Assembly: GCA_002299125.1 (NCBI GenBank)
Contig: DBNU01000111.1
Span: 1-13,586, forward strand
Direction: 5' to 3'
Source of the DNA: Proteobacteria bacterium UBA664
Lineage (GTDB): Bacteria; Pseudomonadota; Gammaproteobacteria; UBA7966
Length of the DNA stretch: 13,586 nucleotides
Shown piece by piece: positions 1 to 7,229 of this stretch; the first letter of the stretch is position 1, and every line of letters starts with the position of its first letter. The translations under genes were made by a program, and so were the position numbers. Under the pieces are notes generated by a model. The model searched no databases. It was not told the origin of the DNA and saw only the letters and a program-made list of their open reading frames with translations.

Positions 1-644
1 ACGAAATGAAGTACGACATGAGCGGCGCCGCCAGTGTGCTGGCCACGCTCCAGGCCGTGGCTGAACTGGCACTGCCCCTCAATGTAGTGGGGGTTATCCC
101 AGCGGTGGAGAACATGCCGAGTGGTCGGGCGACGCGTCCGGGCGATATCGTCACCAGTCTGTCCGGGCAGACCGTCGAGATCCTCAACACGGACGCCGAG
201 GGGCGTCTCATCCTGTGTGATGCGCTCACCTGGGCCGAGCGCTACCAGCCCGCACTCATCATCGACATTGCCACCCTCACGGGTGCCTGCGTCATCGCCT
301 TGGGAGCGCACGCGCACGGGGTCTTCAGCAACGATGACAGCCTCGCCCGGGAGCTGCTCGACGCCGGCAGCGCCAGTCATGATCGAGGCTGGCAGCTTCC
401 CCTGTGGGAGGACTACCAGTCCCAGCTCGACAGCAACTTCGCCGACATGGGCAACATCGGCGGCCGCGAGGGGGGTGCCATCACCGCCGCCTGCTTCCTT
501 GCACGCTTCATGCGCAAGCAGCGCTGGGCCCATCTGGATATCGCCGGCACCGCTTGGCGTGGCGGCAAGGAGAAGGGTGCCACCGGGCGCCCGGTACCTC
601 TGTTGCTGCAGTTCCTGCTGGCACGTGCCGGTCTCGTTCCATGA
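1..644 (+). CDS. pepA: Leucyl aminopeptidase (cytosol aminopeptidase, M17), 5'-truncated by window edge
   Basis: This is the C-terminal catalytic part of the M17 dimetal aminopeptidase, which removes N-terminal residues, preferentially leucine, from peptides in the cytoplasm. The reading frame is open from the left edge (first full codon at base 3, just before Met-Lys-Tyr-Asp), so the N-terminal domain and the upstream Lys/Asp metal ligands are outside the window. Counting from the Met at base 6, the Asp of the KYD motif (residue 4) and the Asp63 and Glu65 of the family signature NTDAEGRL (61-68) are metal ligands, with Arg67 as the catalytic arginine. Further conserved blocks are ENMPSGRA, IDIATLTGACVIALG, NIGGREGGAITAA and WAHLDIAGTAW. 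About 213 of the usual ~500 residues are present. It is followed after 46 bp by holC on the same strand, the order found in many gammaproteobacteria. The identification is secure; the start is not visible. Confidence 0.97.
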   Translation, partial: EMKYDMSGAASVLATLQAVAELALPLNVVGVIPAVENMPSGRATRPGDIVTSLSGQTVEILNTDAEGRLILCDALTWAERYQPALIIDIATLTGACVIALGAHAHGVFSNDDSLARELLDAGSASHDRGWQLPLWEDYQSQLDSNFADMGNIGGREGGAITAACFLARFMRKQRWAHLDIAGTAWRGGKEKGATGRPVPLLLQFLLARAGLVP

Positions 645-690
645 CGTCGTCTCTTTGGGATGACGCAACCCTGCAGCCGTCGTCCGTGGC

Positions 691-1125
691 ATGACGCGCG
701 TTTCCTTTTACCTGCTGTCCGGTGCGGGACGCGACCGTGCGGACGTCGTCTGCCGGCTCGCCCACAAGGCCTGGCAGCAACGATCAAAGGTCTTCATCCA
801 TTGCGCTGATGAGGCAGAGGCCCGTCGGATGGACGAACGGCTGTGGACCTTCCAGGATACGGCCTTCCTGCCGCATGCGTTGCAGGACGATCCACTGGCG
901 GCCGAAGCCGCCGTGTTGATCGGCGAACGCGACCCGGGCAGCGACCACAGCGACGTGCTCATCAACCTCGCGACCACGATGCCGGCCTTCTTCACCCGCT
1001 TCGATCGCGTGCTCGAGGTGGTGGATGAGGATGCAACGACCCGGGCGGAAGGGCGCTTGCGCTATCGTCACTATCAGGAGCGGGGCTACCCGCTCGAAGT
1101 CCACGAGCTGAAGGACCGGGCATGA
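691..1125 (+). CDS. holC: DNA polymerase III, chi subunit
   Basis: HolC is the chi subunit of the replicative polymerase clamp loader; in characterised species it pairs with psi (HolD) and binds single-stranded-DNA-binding protein. The 144-residue product matches the usual length (about 140-150). Recognisable family sequence includes the N-terminal VSFYLLSG strand, the CRLAHKAWQQ helix, VFIHCADEAEARRMDERLW, TFLPH-type residues (DTAFLPHAL) and the C-terminal RLRYRHYQERGYPLE segment. The ATG at 691 is chosen because it places the conserved strand at the N-terminus; I see no strong Shine-Dalgarno in front of it. The stop (TGA 1123-1125) overlaps the next ATG (1122) as ATGA, so translation of the following frame is likely coupled. 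The position between pepA and valS is the classical gammaproteobacterial context. Confidence 0.93.
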   Translation: MTRVSFYLLSGAGRDRADVVCRLAHKAWQQRSKVFIHCADEAEARRMDERLWTFQDTAFLPHALQDDPLAAEAAVLIGERDPGSDHSDVLINLATTMPAFFTRFDRVLEVVDEDATTRAEGRLRYRHYQERGYPLEVHELKDRA

Positions 1126-1778
1126 GCGAGGATGAAGGGCAGCAGCGGGATCCGTCGGGAGATTCCGGCCCCGGCCTTACGGCCGAGCTGCTCCTGCGCG
1201 CCGGCGATCGGCTGGCCGGGGCCCTCGATGCCCTTGAATCCCTCATCCGCCATGCGCCCGCCGGATTCCTGCTTGATCCTGGCATCGAGCTGCCCGGTGT
1301 GCCCGTGCTGCCGGTAGCCGGAACGCCCGGTTCCGGTCGCGGCCCCGCTTCTGCAGATGATCTTCCCGGAGCGGCATCCGGCCTGTGGCAGGGGTCAGAG
1401 GAAGCGGCAACCGAGGCCGGGCTGGACCTCTCGCGTATCCCGTTGCTGCCCGTGGTCACGAAGCCTGAGACGGAGCCTCCGCGAGTAACGGAACTCGATG
1501 CCGAGGACCTGCGAGCACGCATCGACACCGTGATCGAGCGCGCTACGGAAACGGCAGTGGTGGAACTCCGCGAACGGCTGCGCCGGGAACTGCGCCAAGT
1601 GCTGAACGGCTGGCTGGCCGAGCGCGGAGCGAATAGTAGCCCTGCGGCTCAACGGGCCTCAGGGCCTTTGCAGCAGGCCGGGGCCCGTTCCGGCAGTGTC
1701 ACCCATGCAGACGGCCAAGCCGCTGCACCACCAGACCCCGGCGGCACTGCCGGCCTCTCCGCCGAAAGAGTCTCCCCG
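1122..1778 (+). other. N-terminal module of the valS frame, probable former separate small gene
   Basis: This is residues 1-219 of the valS frame, which ordinary ValS lacks. Residues 20-46 and 126-168 are predicted amphipathic helices (the second rich in Arg, Glu and Leu). Between them lie two copies of a 14-residue motif (52-65 and 98-111) ending in VPVLPV and IPLLPV. Residues 170-219 are a low-complexity Ala/Gly/Ser/Pro/Gln linker. From memory, several gammaproteobacteria (for example Pseudomonas) carry a small uncharacterised gene between holC and valS, some with Ile-Pro-Val-Leu-like motifs. I infer this is its counterpart, fused in frame. A TAGTAG at 1634-1639 in the +2 frame lies right after the second helix, suggesting the ancestral stop. 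No function can be assigned. It could be a real fusion, a frameshift mutation or a one-base sequence error. Confidence 0.55.
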
Positions 1779-4601
1779 ATGAATGTCGCTGTCGCCCCCG
1801 CCGTTGCCTCCGCAACCCTGCCCGGCGACATGCCCAAGGCCTACGAACCCGGCGCGATCGAAAGTCGCTGGTACGCCATCTGGGAGGCGCGCGGCGACTT
1901 CGGCGCGCGGCTCGGCGGCGAGCCTTATTGCATCATGCTGCCGCCGCCCAACGTCACCGGCAGCCTGCACATGGGTCACGCCTTCCAGGACACCCTCATG
2001 GATGCCCTGGTGCGCTGGCAGCGCATGCAAGGCCGGGATGTGCTGTGGCAGTGCGGTACGGATCACGCCGGCATCGCCACCCAGATGGTGGTCGAACGCC
2101 GACTGGCCGCCGAGGGCCGCTCGCGCGAGGGGATTGGACGCGACGCCTTCGTCGATGCCGTGTGGGCCTGGAAGGCAGAATCGGGGGGCACCATCACCCG
2201 CCAGTTGCGCCGCCTCGGCACCAGCATGGACTGGTCACGCGAGCGCTTCACCCTCGACGACGGGCTGAGCGATGCGGTCACCGAGGTCTTCGTGCGGCTC
2301 TACGAGGAGGGCCTCATCTACCGTGGCAAGCGCCTGGTGAACTGGGACCCGGTGCTGCGCACTGCGATCTCCGATCTCGAGGTGATCGCGGAGGAAGAGC
2401 AGGGGCACCTGTGGCACATCCAGTACCCGCTCGCGAACGGCAATGGTCATGTGGTGGTCGCCACCACCCGCCCGGAAACCCTGCTTGGCGATGCCGCCGT
2501 GGCCGTGCATCCGGATGACGACCGTTACCGCGCCCTCATCGGCGCGCGCGTAGTGCTGCCGCTCACCGGCCGCACGATCCCGATCATCGCCGACGACTAC
2601 GTGGACCCGGCCTTCGGCTCCGGTTGCGTGAAGATCACGCCAGCGCATGATTTCAACGATTACGCCGTCGGCCAGCGTCACGGGCTGCCACGCATCAACG
2701 TGCTGACGCCCGATGCGCGCATCAACGACAACGGCCCGGCTGCCTACCGTGGCCTCGACCGCTATGAGGCACGCAAGCTCATCCTGGCCGATCTCGAGGC
2801 GCGCGGGCTTCTGCTGCGCACCGACGCGCACCAGCTCATGGTGCCGCGCGGCGATCGCTCGGGGGCTGTGCTCGAACCCTACCTGACGGATCAGTGGTAC
2901 GTCAGCATCGCCCCGCTCGCCGAGCCCGCCCTCGCCGCCGTGCAGGATGGCCGCATCCGCTTCGTGCCCGAGAACTGGAGCAAGACCTACTACGAGTGGA
3001 TGAACAACATCCAGGACTGGTGCATCAGTCGCCAGCTCTGGTGGGGGCATCGCATCCCGGCCTGGTATGACGAGCAGAAGCGCGTCTACGTGGGCCGCAG
3101 TGAGGCCGAGGTGCGCGCCCGCCACGGCCTTGGCCCGGGCGTGACCCTGCGCCAGGACGAGGATGTCCTCGACACCTGGTTCTCCTCGGCACTGTGGCCT
3201 TTTTCGACCCTCGGCTGGCCGGAGAAGACCCCGGAGCTTGCGCGCTATTACCCGACCAGCGTGCTGGTCACCGGCTTCGACATCATCTTCTTCTGGGTCG
3301 CGCGCATGGTGATGTTCGGGCTCAAGTTCACCGGTGATGTCCCGTTCCGGGAGGTCTACATCCATGGCCTGGTGCGCGACGCGGAAGGCCAGAAGATGTC
3401 GAAGTCGCGCGGCAACGTGCTCGATCCGCTCGACATCATCGATGGCATCGACGTGGATGCGCTGGTCGCCAAGCGCACCTCGGGCCTCATGCGTCCGCAG
3501 GATGCCCCGCGCATCGAGGCCGCGACCCGCAGGCAGTTCCCCGACGGCATCCCGAGCTTCGGCACGGACGCACTGCGCTTCACCTTTGCGGCCCTGGCGA
3601 CCCAGGGCCGGGACGTGCGCTTCGATCTGGGACGCATCGAAGGCAATCGCAACTTCTGCAACAAGCTGTGGAACGCCACCCGCTTCGTGCTCGGCGGCCT
3701 CGCCAACCTCGAGGGGCCGATCGCCGCAGACTCCGGCACCGCTGGCCTGCCCGAGCGCTGGATCCGCTCCCGACTGGCGGCGGTGACGCGCGAGGTAGAC
3801 ACCGCCTTCGGCACCTATCGCTTCGATCTCGCCGCACAGGCACTGTACGAGTTCACCTGGAATGAGTACTGCGATTGGTACCTCGAACTCAGCAAGACCG
3901 TGCTGCAGGACCCGGTGGCGTCACCCGCGGCCAGGCTGGCCACCCAGGCCACACTGATCCAGGTACTGGACTCACTCCTGCGCCTGCTGCACCCCCTGAT
4001 GCCCTTCATCACGGAAGAACTCTGGCAACGCCTGCGGCCGCTGACCGGGCAGGTCGCGGACAGCATCCAGCACGCCCCGTGGCCGGCCTTCAGCGCGACG
4101 GTAACGGATGAGGAGGCCGAGCGACGCATCGGCTGGCTCAAGGACTTCGTGCTGGGCGTACGCCGGATCCGTGGCGAGATGAACATCCCGCCCGGCAAAC
4201 CCCTCACCCTGTTGTTCCGTGCCGGCAGCAGCGAGGAATCGGCCTGGCTGCTGGAACTTCGCCCCTGGATCATGCATCTGGCGCGCCTGGCTGCCATCGA
4301 GGTAGCGGGGACCACGGTGCCCGAGAGCGCAACGGCACTCGCCGGGCAGTCCACGCTGCTCATTCCTCTGGCGGACCTCATCGATCCGGAGGCCGAGGTC
4401 AAGCGACTCAGCAAGGAGCTTGACCGACTCACCGGCGACCGCGACCGCACCGAGGCCAAGCTGGCCAATGCCCGCTTCGTCGAGCGCGCACCCGGCGATT
4501 TGGTGGCGCGTGAACGCGAGCGACTGAGCGAACTGCATGCCGCCATCGGCAGACTGACCGAGCAGCGCGAACGCATCGCGGCCCTGCGCGCGGGGGACTG
4601 A
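1122..4601 (+). CDS. valS: Valyl-tRNA synthetase with a ~220-residue foreign N-terminal extension
   Basis: This class I synthetase charges tRNA-Val with valine and hydrolyses mischarged Thr-tRNA. The frame is 1159 codons, but the ValS homology begins only around residue 237 (MPKAYEPGAIESRWY). From there the protein is 923 residues, close to the family norm of ~950. Key motifs are the HIGH-type HMGH at 283-286, the editing-domain TTRPETLLGD at 448-457, FDIIFFWVARMV in the catalytic domain, and KMSKS at 758-762. The tRNA-binding anticodon domain follows, and the end is the typical C-terminal coiled coil (from about VKRLSKELDRL). Two in-frame ATGs could be the real ValS start: 1779 (Met220, with GAAAGAG 8 nt upstream) and 1830 (Met237, best fit to homologues, no clear ribosome site). 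The 1122 ATG overlaps the holC stop. The core identification is secure; whether the extension is made as one protein with ValS is doubtful. Confidence 0.95.
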   Translation: MSEDEGQQRDPSGDSGPGLTAELLLRAGDRLAGALDALESLIRHAPAGFLLDPGIELPGVPVLPVAGTPGSGRGPASADDLPGAASGLWQGSEEAATEAGLDLSRIPLLPVVTKPETEPPRVTELDAEDLRARIDTVIERATETAVVELRERLRRELRQVLNGWLAERGANSSPAAQRASGPLQQAGARSGSVTHADGQAAAPPDPGGTAGLSAERVSPMNVAVAPAVASATLPGDMPKAYEPGAIESRWYAIWEARGDFGARLGGEPYCIMLPPPNVTGSLHMGHAFQDTLMDALVRWQRMQGRDVLWQCGTDHAGIATQMVVERRLAAEGRSREGIGRDAFVDAVWAWKAESGGTITRQLRRLGTSMDWSRERFTLDDGLSDAVTEVFVRLYEEGLIYRGKRLVNWDPVLRTAISDLEVIAEEEQGHLWHIQYPLANGNGHVVVATTRPETLLGDAAVAVHPDDDRYRALIGARVVLPLTGRTIPIIADDYVDPAFGSGCVKITPAHDFNDYAVGQRHGLPRINVLTPDARINDNGPAAYRGLDRYEARKLILADLEARGLLLRTDAHQLMVPRGDRSGAVLEPYLTDQWYVSIAPLAEPALAAVQDGRIRFVPENWSKTYYEWMNNIQDWCISRQLWWGHRIPAWYDEQKRVYVGRSEAEVRARHGLGPGVTLRQDEDVLDTWFSSALWPFSTLGWPEKTPELARYYPTSVLVTGFDIIFFWVARMVMFGLKFTGDVPFREVYIHGLVRDAEGQKMSKSRGNVLDPLDIIDGIDVDALVAKRTSGLMRPQDAPRIEAATRRQFPDGIPSFGTDALRFTFAALATQGRDVRFDLGRIEGNRNFCNKLWNATRFVLGGLANLEGPIAADSGTAGLPERWIRSRLAAVTREVDTAFGTYRFDLAAQALYEFTWNEYCDWYLELSKTVLQDPVASPAARLATQATLIQVLDSLLRLLHPLMPFITEELWQRLRPLTGQVADSIQHAPWPAFSATVTDEEAERRIGWLKDFVLGVRRIRGEMNIPPGKPLTLLFRAGSSEESAWLLELRPWIMHLARLAAIEVAGTTVPESATALAGQSTLLIPLADLIDPEAEVKRLSKELDRLTGDRDRTEAKLANARFVERAPGDLVARERERLSELHAAIGRLTEQRERIAALRAGD
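1651..1689 (+). repeat. Nested inverted repeat in the linker ahead of the ValS core
   Basis: AACGGGCC (1651-1658) is perfectly complementary to GGCCCGTT (1682-1689). Inside them GGCCT (1663-1667) pairs with AGGCC (1675-1679) around a 7-base loop. An RNA of this region could therefore fold into an 8-bp plus 5-bp stem with an internal loop. It lies 12 bases after the out-of-frame TAGTAG and about 90 bases before the candidate ValS start at 1779, where an intergenic region would be expected if the upstream small gene is separate. No U-tract follows, so it is not a standard intrinsic terminator. Its role is unknown and it may be chance in GC-rich sequence. Confidence 0.4.
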
Positions 4602-4661
4602 GGGTGGAGCGGATCGCTTGCACTGCGTGCGGGCGGGATCGCTTACAGGCCCGACGAGCCT
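4602..4661. other. Convergent spacer between valS and hoxW
   Basis: This 60-bp gap separates the two convergent stops. It contains a 9-bp direct repeat GGATCGCTT (4611-4619 and 4636-4644, each preceded by GCG or GCGG) and only short hairpin potential (GCAC/GTGC around 4620-4630). I see no stem followed by a T-run on either strand, so no intrinsic terminator can be called; Rho-dependent termination or readthrough is possible. Confidence 0.4.
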
Positions 4662-5138
4662 TCAGGGGCAGGCGGCGGCTGACGCCCGGCATACCTCAGC
4701 GAGCCAACCCAGCGCCCAGGTGACGGCGGCCTGCAGGTTGCGGGCAGCGAGCGGACTCAGCGGATCGCCGAGTCCGAAGCGCTCGCCGCGGATCGCAAGC
4801 AGGGTGCAGGGCGGGACGGGGCCAGAGCGAAGACCCTGATGGATCCTGAGCAGCGCCGCAGGCGACAGCGCGTGGCTGGTCCAGGCGGTGTCGACGGCGG
4901 CCACCGGCTCGCTGAGTTCGAAGGGCGCGCTGGCCGTGACGCTTGCGTCGATGAACAGCACCCGCGCCCGCCCCACCAAATCCAGTGCGTGCTCCGGCAG
5001 AAGCTGGTAGTCCTCGAGGAACTCGATCGGCGCATTTGCCGGAAGATTCGCGCGCAGACGCTCGATGGCGAGCGGTCCCAGGGCATCGTCGCCGCGGGCG
5101 CGGTTACCCCAACCGAACACCAGCACGGGTGCATTCAC
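4662..5138 (-). CDS. hoxW: [NiFe] hydrogenase maturation endopeptidase (HoxW-like, M52)
   Basis: This nickel-dependent endopeptidase removes the C-terminal tail of the hydrogenase large subunit once the NiFe(CN)2CO site is assembled. The product is 158 residues, typical for the M52 family (HyaD/HybD/HoxW). The N-terminal GWGNRARGDDALG block and the FIDAS and TSHALSP blocks carry the three expected nickel ligands: Asp18, Asp64 and His89 (equivalent to Glu16, Asp62 and His93 of E. coli HybD). The start is a GTG at 5138 that overlaps the hoxH stop as GTGA. A GGAGG lies upstream on the transcript, though at a long 13-nt spacing. It is the last gene of the hox operon and its position directly after hoxH makes HoxH its evident substrate. 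The family is certain; the symbol follows from context. Confidence 0.92.
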   Translation of the reverse strand: MNAPVLVFGWGNRARGDDALGPLAIERLRANLPANAPIEFLEDYQLLPEHALDLVGRARVLFIDASVTASAPFELSEPVAAVDTAWTSHALSPAALLRIHQGLRSGPVPPCTLLAIRGERFGLGDPLSPLAARNLQAAVTWALGWLAEVCRASAAACP

Positions 5139-6661
5139 CTTGCTGTTTCTGCCTCCGGCGCAGCATGCGGTCGTTCGATGCGACCCTCCGCCGAGCGACG
5201 CAGACGATCGAGGACAGCGCCCCCGGGTCCGACCAGCGTCAGTTCGAGCGGCATGCGGCCGAGCGCATGGGTGGCACAGGACAGGCAGGGGTCATAGGCA
5301 CGGATCGCGACCTCGATGTGGTTGAGCAGTCCGTCGGTGAGCGTCTGCCCGTCCAGGTACTCGCGGGCCACGGCACAGACCGCCTCGTTCATGGCGCGGT
5401 TGTTGTGCGTGGTCGAGACAATCAGATTGCAGCGCGTGACCAGATCGTCGTCGCCTACTTCGTAATGGTGAATGAGCGTGCCGCGAGGCGCCTCGATGAC
5501 GCCCGTGCCCGCGCGCTGACGTTCTCCAGCCGTCATCAGATCCCCAGCAAGCAGCGCCGGGTCGGCGAGTAGTACGGCGATCATCTCCAGGCAATGGAGC
5601 AACTCGATCATGCGCGCCCAGTGGTAGGCAAGGCTCGCATGTACGGGTTCACCCTGACCGAGCGCGAGGAAGGCCTGACGACGTGCCTCGGCACGGGCTG
5701 AGGCGATGAAATCGCAGTTCTGGATCCGTGCGAGGGGCCCGACGCGATACCAGCCCTGCTCCGGCCCGAGCGACTTCAGGTAGGGGAACTTGAGGTAGGT
5801 CCATGGCTTGACCTCCTCCTCCAGGAGTTCGAGGCAGGCCTGATCCGATAGGCCATCGAGCAGGATGCGCCCGGTCGCATCGCGCGCGCGGATCACGCCA
5901 TCGTAGAGTTCGAGGCTGCCGTCCATGCCCACCAGGGACAGCAGATTGGAGCGGACGCTGGCGAAGCGCGTATACAGGCCCGGTTGCTCGGCGTGCAGGC
6001 GGGCGATCAGGTCCACGGCCTCCTCAGCCCAATCGATCATCACGGGCAGACCCTCATGCAGCAGCGCGCGATCCTCCCGGGAAAGGTGCCGATTCATGCC
6101 ACCCGGCACCGAGCCGGTGCCATGCACCCGTTTGCCGGCCGTGGCACGGATCACTTCCTGACCGAACTTGCGCAGCAACACACCCTGACGCGCGACATCC
6201 GGACACGTCTCGGCAACGGCCATGAGGTTGCGACGACTCACCTCGGAATCGAAGCCGAACAGCAGATCGGGGCTGGCGAGATGGAAAAAGTGTGTCGCGT
6301 GACTCTGCAACACCTGGCCGTAGTGCATGAGTCGGCGCAGCAGCGTTGCGCTGCGGGTCACGGGCACCGCGCCCACCACGTGATCCAGGGCCTTGCTCGC
6401 CGCGAGGTGGTGCGACACCGGACAAATCCCGCACAGTCGCTGCACCATCACCGGGACCTCCCAGTAGGGCCGACCCTCAATGAATTTCTCGAAACCGCGG
6501 AATTCCACAATGTGCAGACGCGCCTGCCGCACCCGGTTGTGCTCGTCCACGAGCAGGGTGACCTTGCCGTGCCCTTCCACGCGCGACAGCGGATCGATCG
6601 CGACACGCCGCAACCCCGCCGGCAGTGCATCACTTGCCGGCGCTCCGGCCAGGTCAGTCAT
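5135..6661 (-). CDS. hoxH: NAD-reducing [NiFe] hydrogenase, large subunit HoxH
   Basis: HoxH holds the NiFe active site of a cytoplasmic group 3d hydrogenase that interconverts H2 with protons and electrons. Taking the ATG at 6661 gives 508 residues (about 490 is usual). The N-terminal nickel motif RLCGICPVSHH (Cys77, Cys80) and the C-terminal DPCLSCATH (Cys459, Cys462, His465) supply the four cysteines. RVEGHGKV, VEFRGFEKFIEG and VEAPRGTLIHHY are also characteristic of HoxH. Cleavage after His465 by the downstream protease would remove 43 residues. I chose 6661 because it gives an ATGACTGA overlap with the hoxY stop and is nearest to the conserved RVAIDPLSRVEGHG. In-frame ATGs at 6676 and 6700 are alternatives, and none of the three has a clear ribosome site. 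It lies between hoxY and hoxW. Identification is very secure; the start is not. Confidence 0.96.
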   Translation of the reverse strand: MTDLAGAPASDALPAGLRRVAIDPLSRVEGHGKVTLLVDEHNRVRQARLHIVEFRGFEKFIEGRPYWEVPVMVQRLCGICPVSHHLAASKALDHVVGAVPVTRSATLLRRLMHYGQVLQSHATHFFHLASPDLLFGFDSEVSRRNLMAVAETCPDVARQGVLLRKFGQEVIRATAGKRVHGTGSVPGGMNRHLSREDRALLHEGLPVMIDWAEEAVDLIARLHAEQPGLYTRFASVRSNLLSLVGMDGSLELYDGVIRARDATGRILLDGLSDQACLELLEEEVKPWTYLKFPYLKSLGPEQGWYRVGPLARIQNCDFIASARAEARRQAFLALGQGEPVHASLAYHWARMIELLHCLEMIAVLLADPALLAGDLMTAGERQRAGTGVIEAPRGTLIHHYEVGDDDLVTRCNLIVSTTHNNRAMNEAVCAVAREYLDGQTLTDGLLNHIEVAIRAYDPCLSCATHALGRMPLELTLVGPGGAVLDRLRRSAEGRIERPHAAPEAETAR

Positions 6662-7229
6662 AGCGGATGAGGCCATGGCCCAGGTGTGGCGTCCGGCCAT
6701 CCATCAGATCGTTCAGAAAGGACCAGATGGCATCCGCAGATGGCGGGCAGCCCGGCAGGAAGTAATCCACCTGCACCACCTCGTGGATGGGATGCACCCG
6801 GTTGAGCAGGAGCGGCAATTCGGGATCGTCAGGCACCGCACTGCCCGGCGCGAGACCGGGCCGTTCGCGATACACCTCGGCAAGGATCTGGCCGAGATCG
6901 AGGTGATTGCGCTGCGCCGGCAGGCCGCCATTGATGGCACAGGCACCCACGGCCACCAGGGTACGACAGTGGGCGCGGAACTCACGCAGCACCTGCACGT
7001 TCTCGACCGAGCAGAGGCCACCCTCGACCAGGCCGATGTCGCAGTGGCCGATCTTTTTGAAGTCGGTGAACGGCGAACGATCGAAGTCCACCCGCTCGAT
7101 GAGCATGAGCAGGCGTTCGTCGATGTCGAGGAAGGACATGTGACAGCCGAAGCAACCAGCGAGGGAGGTCGTCGCCAGCCGCAGCCTGCGACGCCCATCC
7201 GGGAGCTTCAAGGAAGCACTCGGGTTCAT
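6654..7229 (-). CDS. hoxY: NAD-reducing [NiFe] hydrogenase, small subunit HoxY
   Basis: HoxY passes electrons from the HoxH active site to the diaphorase half through a single proximal [4Fe-4S] cluster. The 191-residue product is short like other HoxY proteins (about 200) and lacks the ferredoxin-like extension and signal peptide of membrane-bound hydrogenase small subunits, which fits a cytoplasmic enzyme. All four cluster ligands are present: Cys26 and Cys29 (AGCFGCHMSF), Cys97 (VGACA) and Cys161 (LPGCPPSAD). The ATG at 7229 overlaps the hoxU stop as ATGA and has a strong GAGGAGG 7 nt upstream. The stop lies 8 nt inside the preferred hoxH start. There is no sign of damage. Confidence 0.96.
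   Translation of the reverse strand: MNPSASLKLPDGRRRLRLATTSLAGCFGCHMSFLDIDERLLMLIERVDFDRSPFTDFKKIGHCDIGLVEGGLCSVENVQVLREFRAHCRTLVAVGACAINGGLPAQRNHLDLGQILAEVYRERPGLAPGSAVPDDPELPLLLNRVHPIHEVVQVDYFLPGCPPSADAIWSFLNDLMDGRTPHLGHGLIRYD

Noticed and set aside
2235..3365. Long open frame on the minus strand opposite valS
   Set aside because: Antisense shadow of strongly coding GC-rich ValS sequence; no recognisable domain and the plus strand carries all synthetase motifs.
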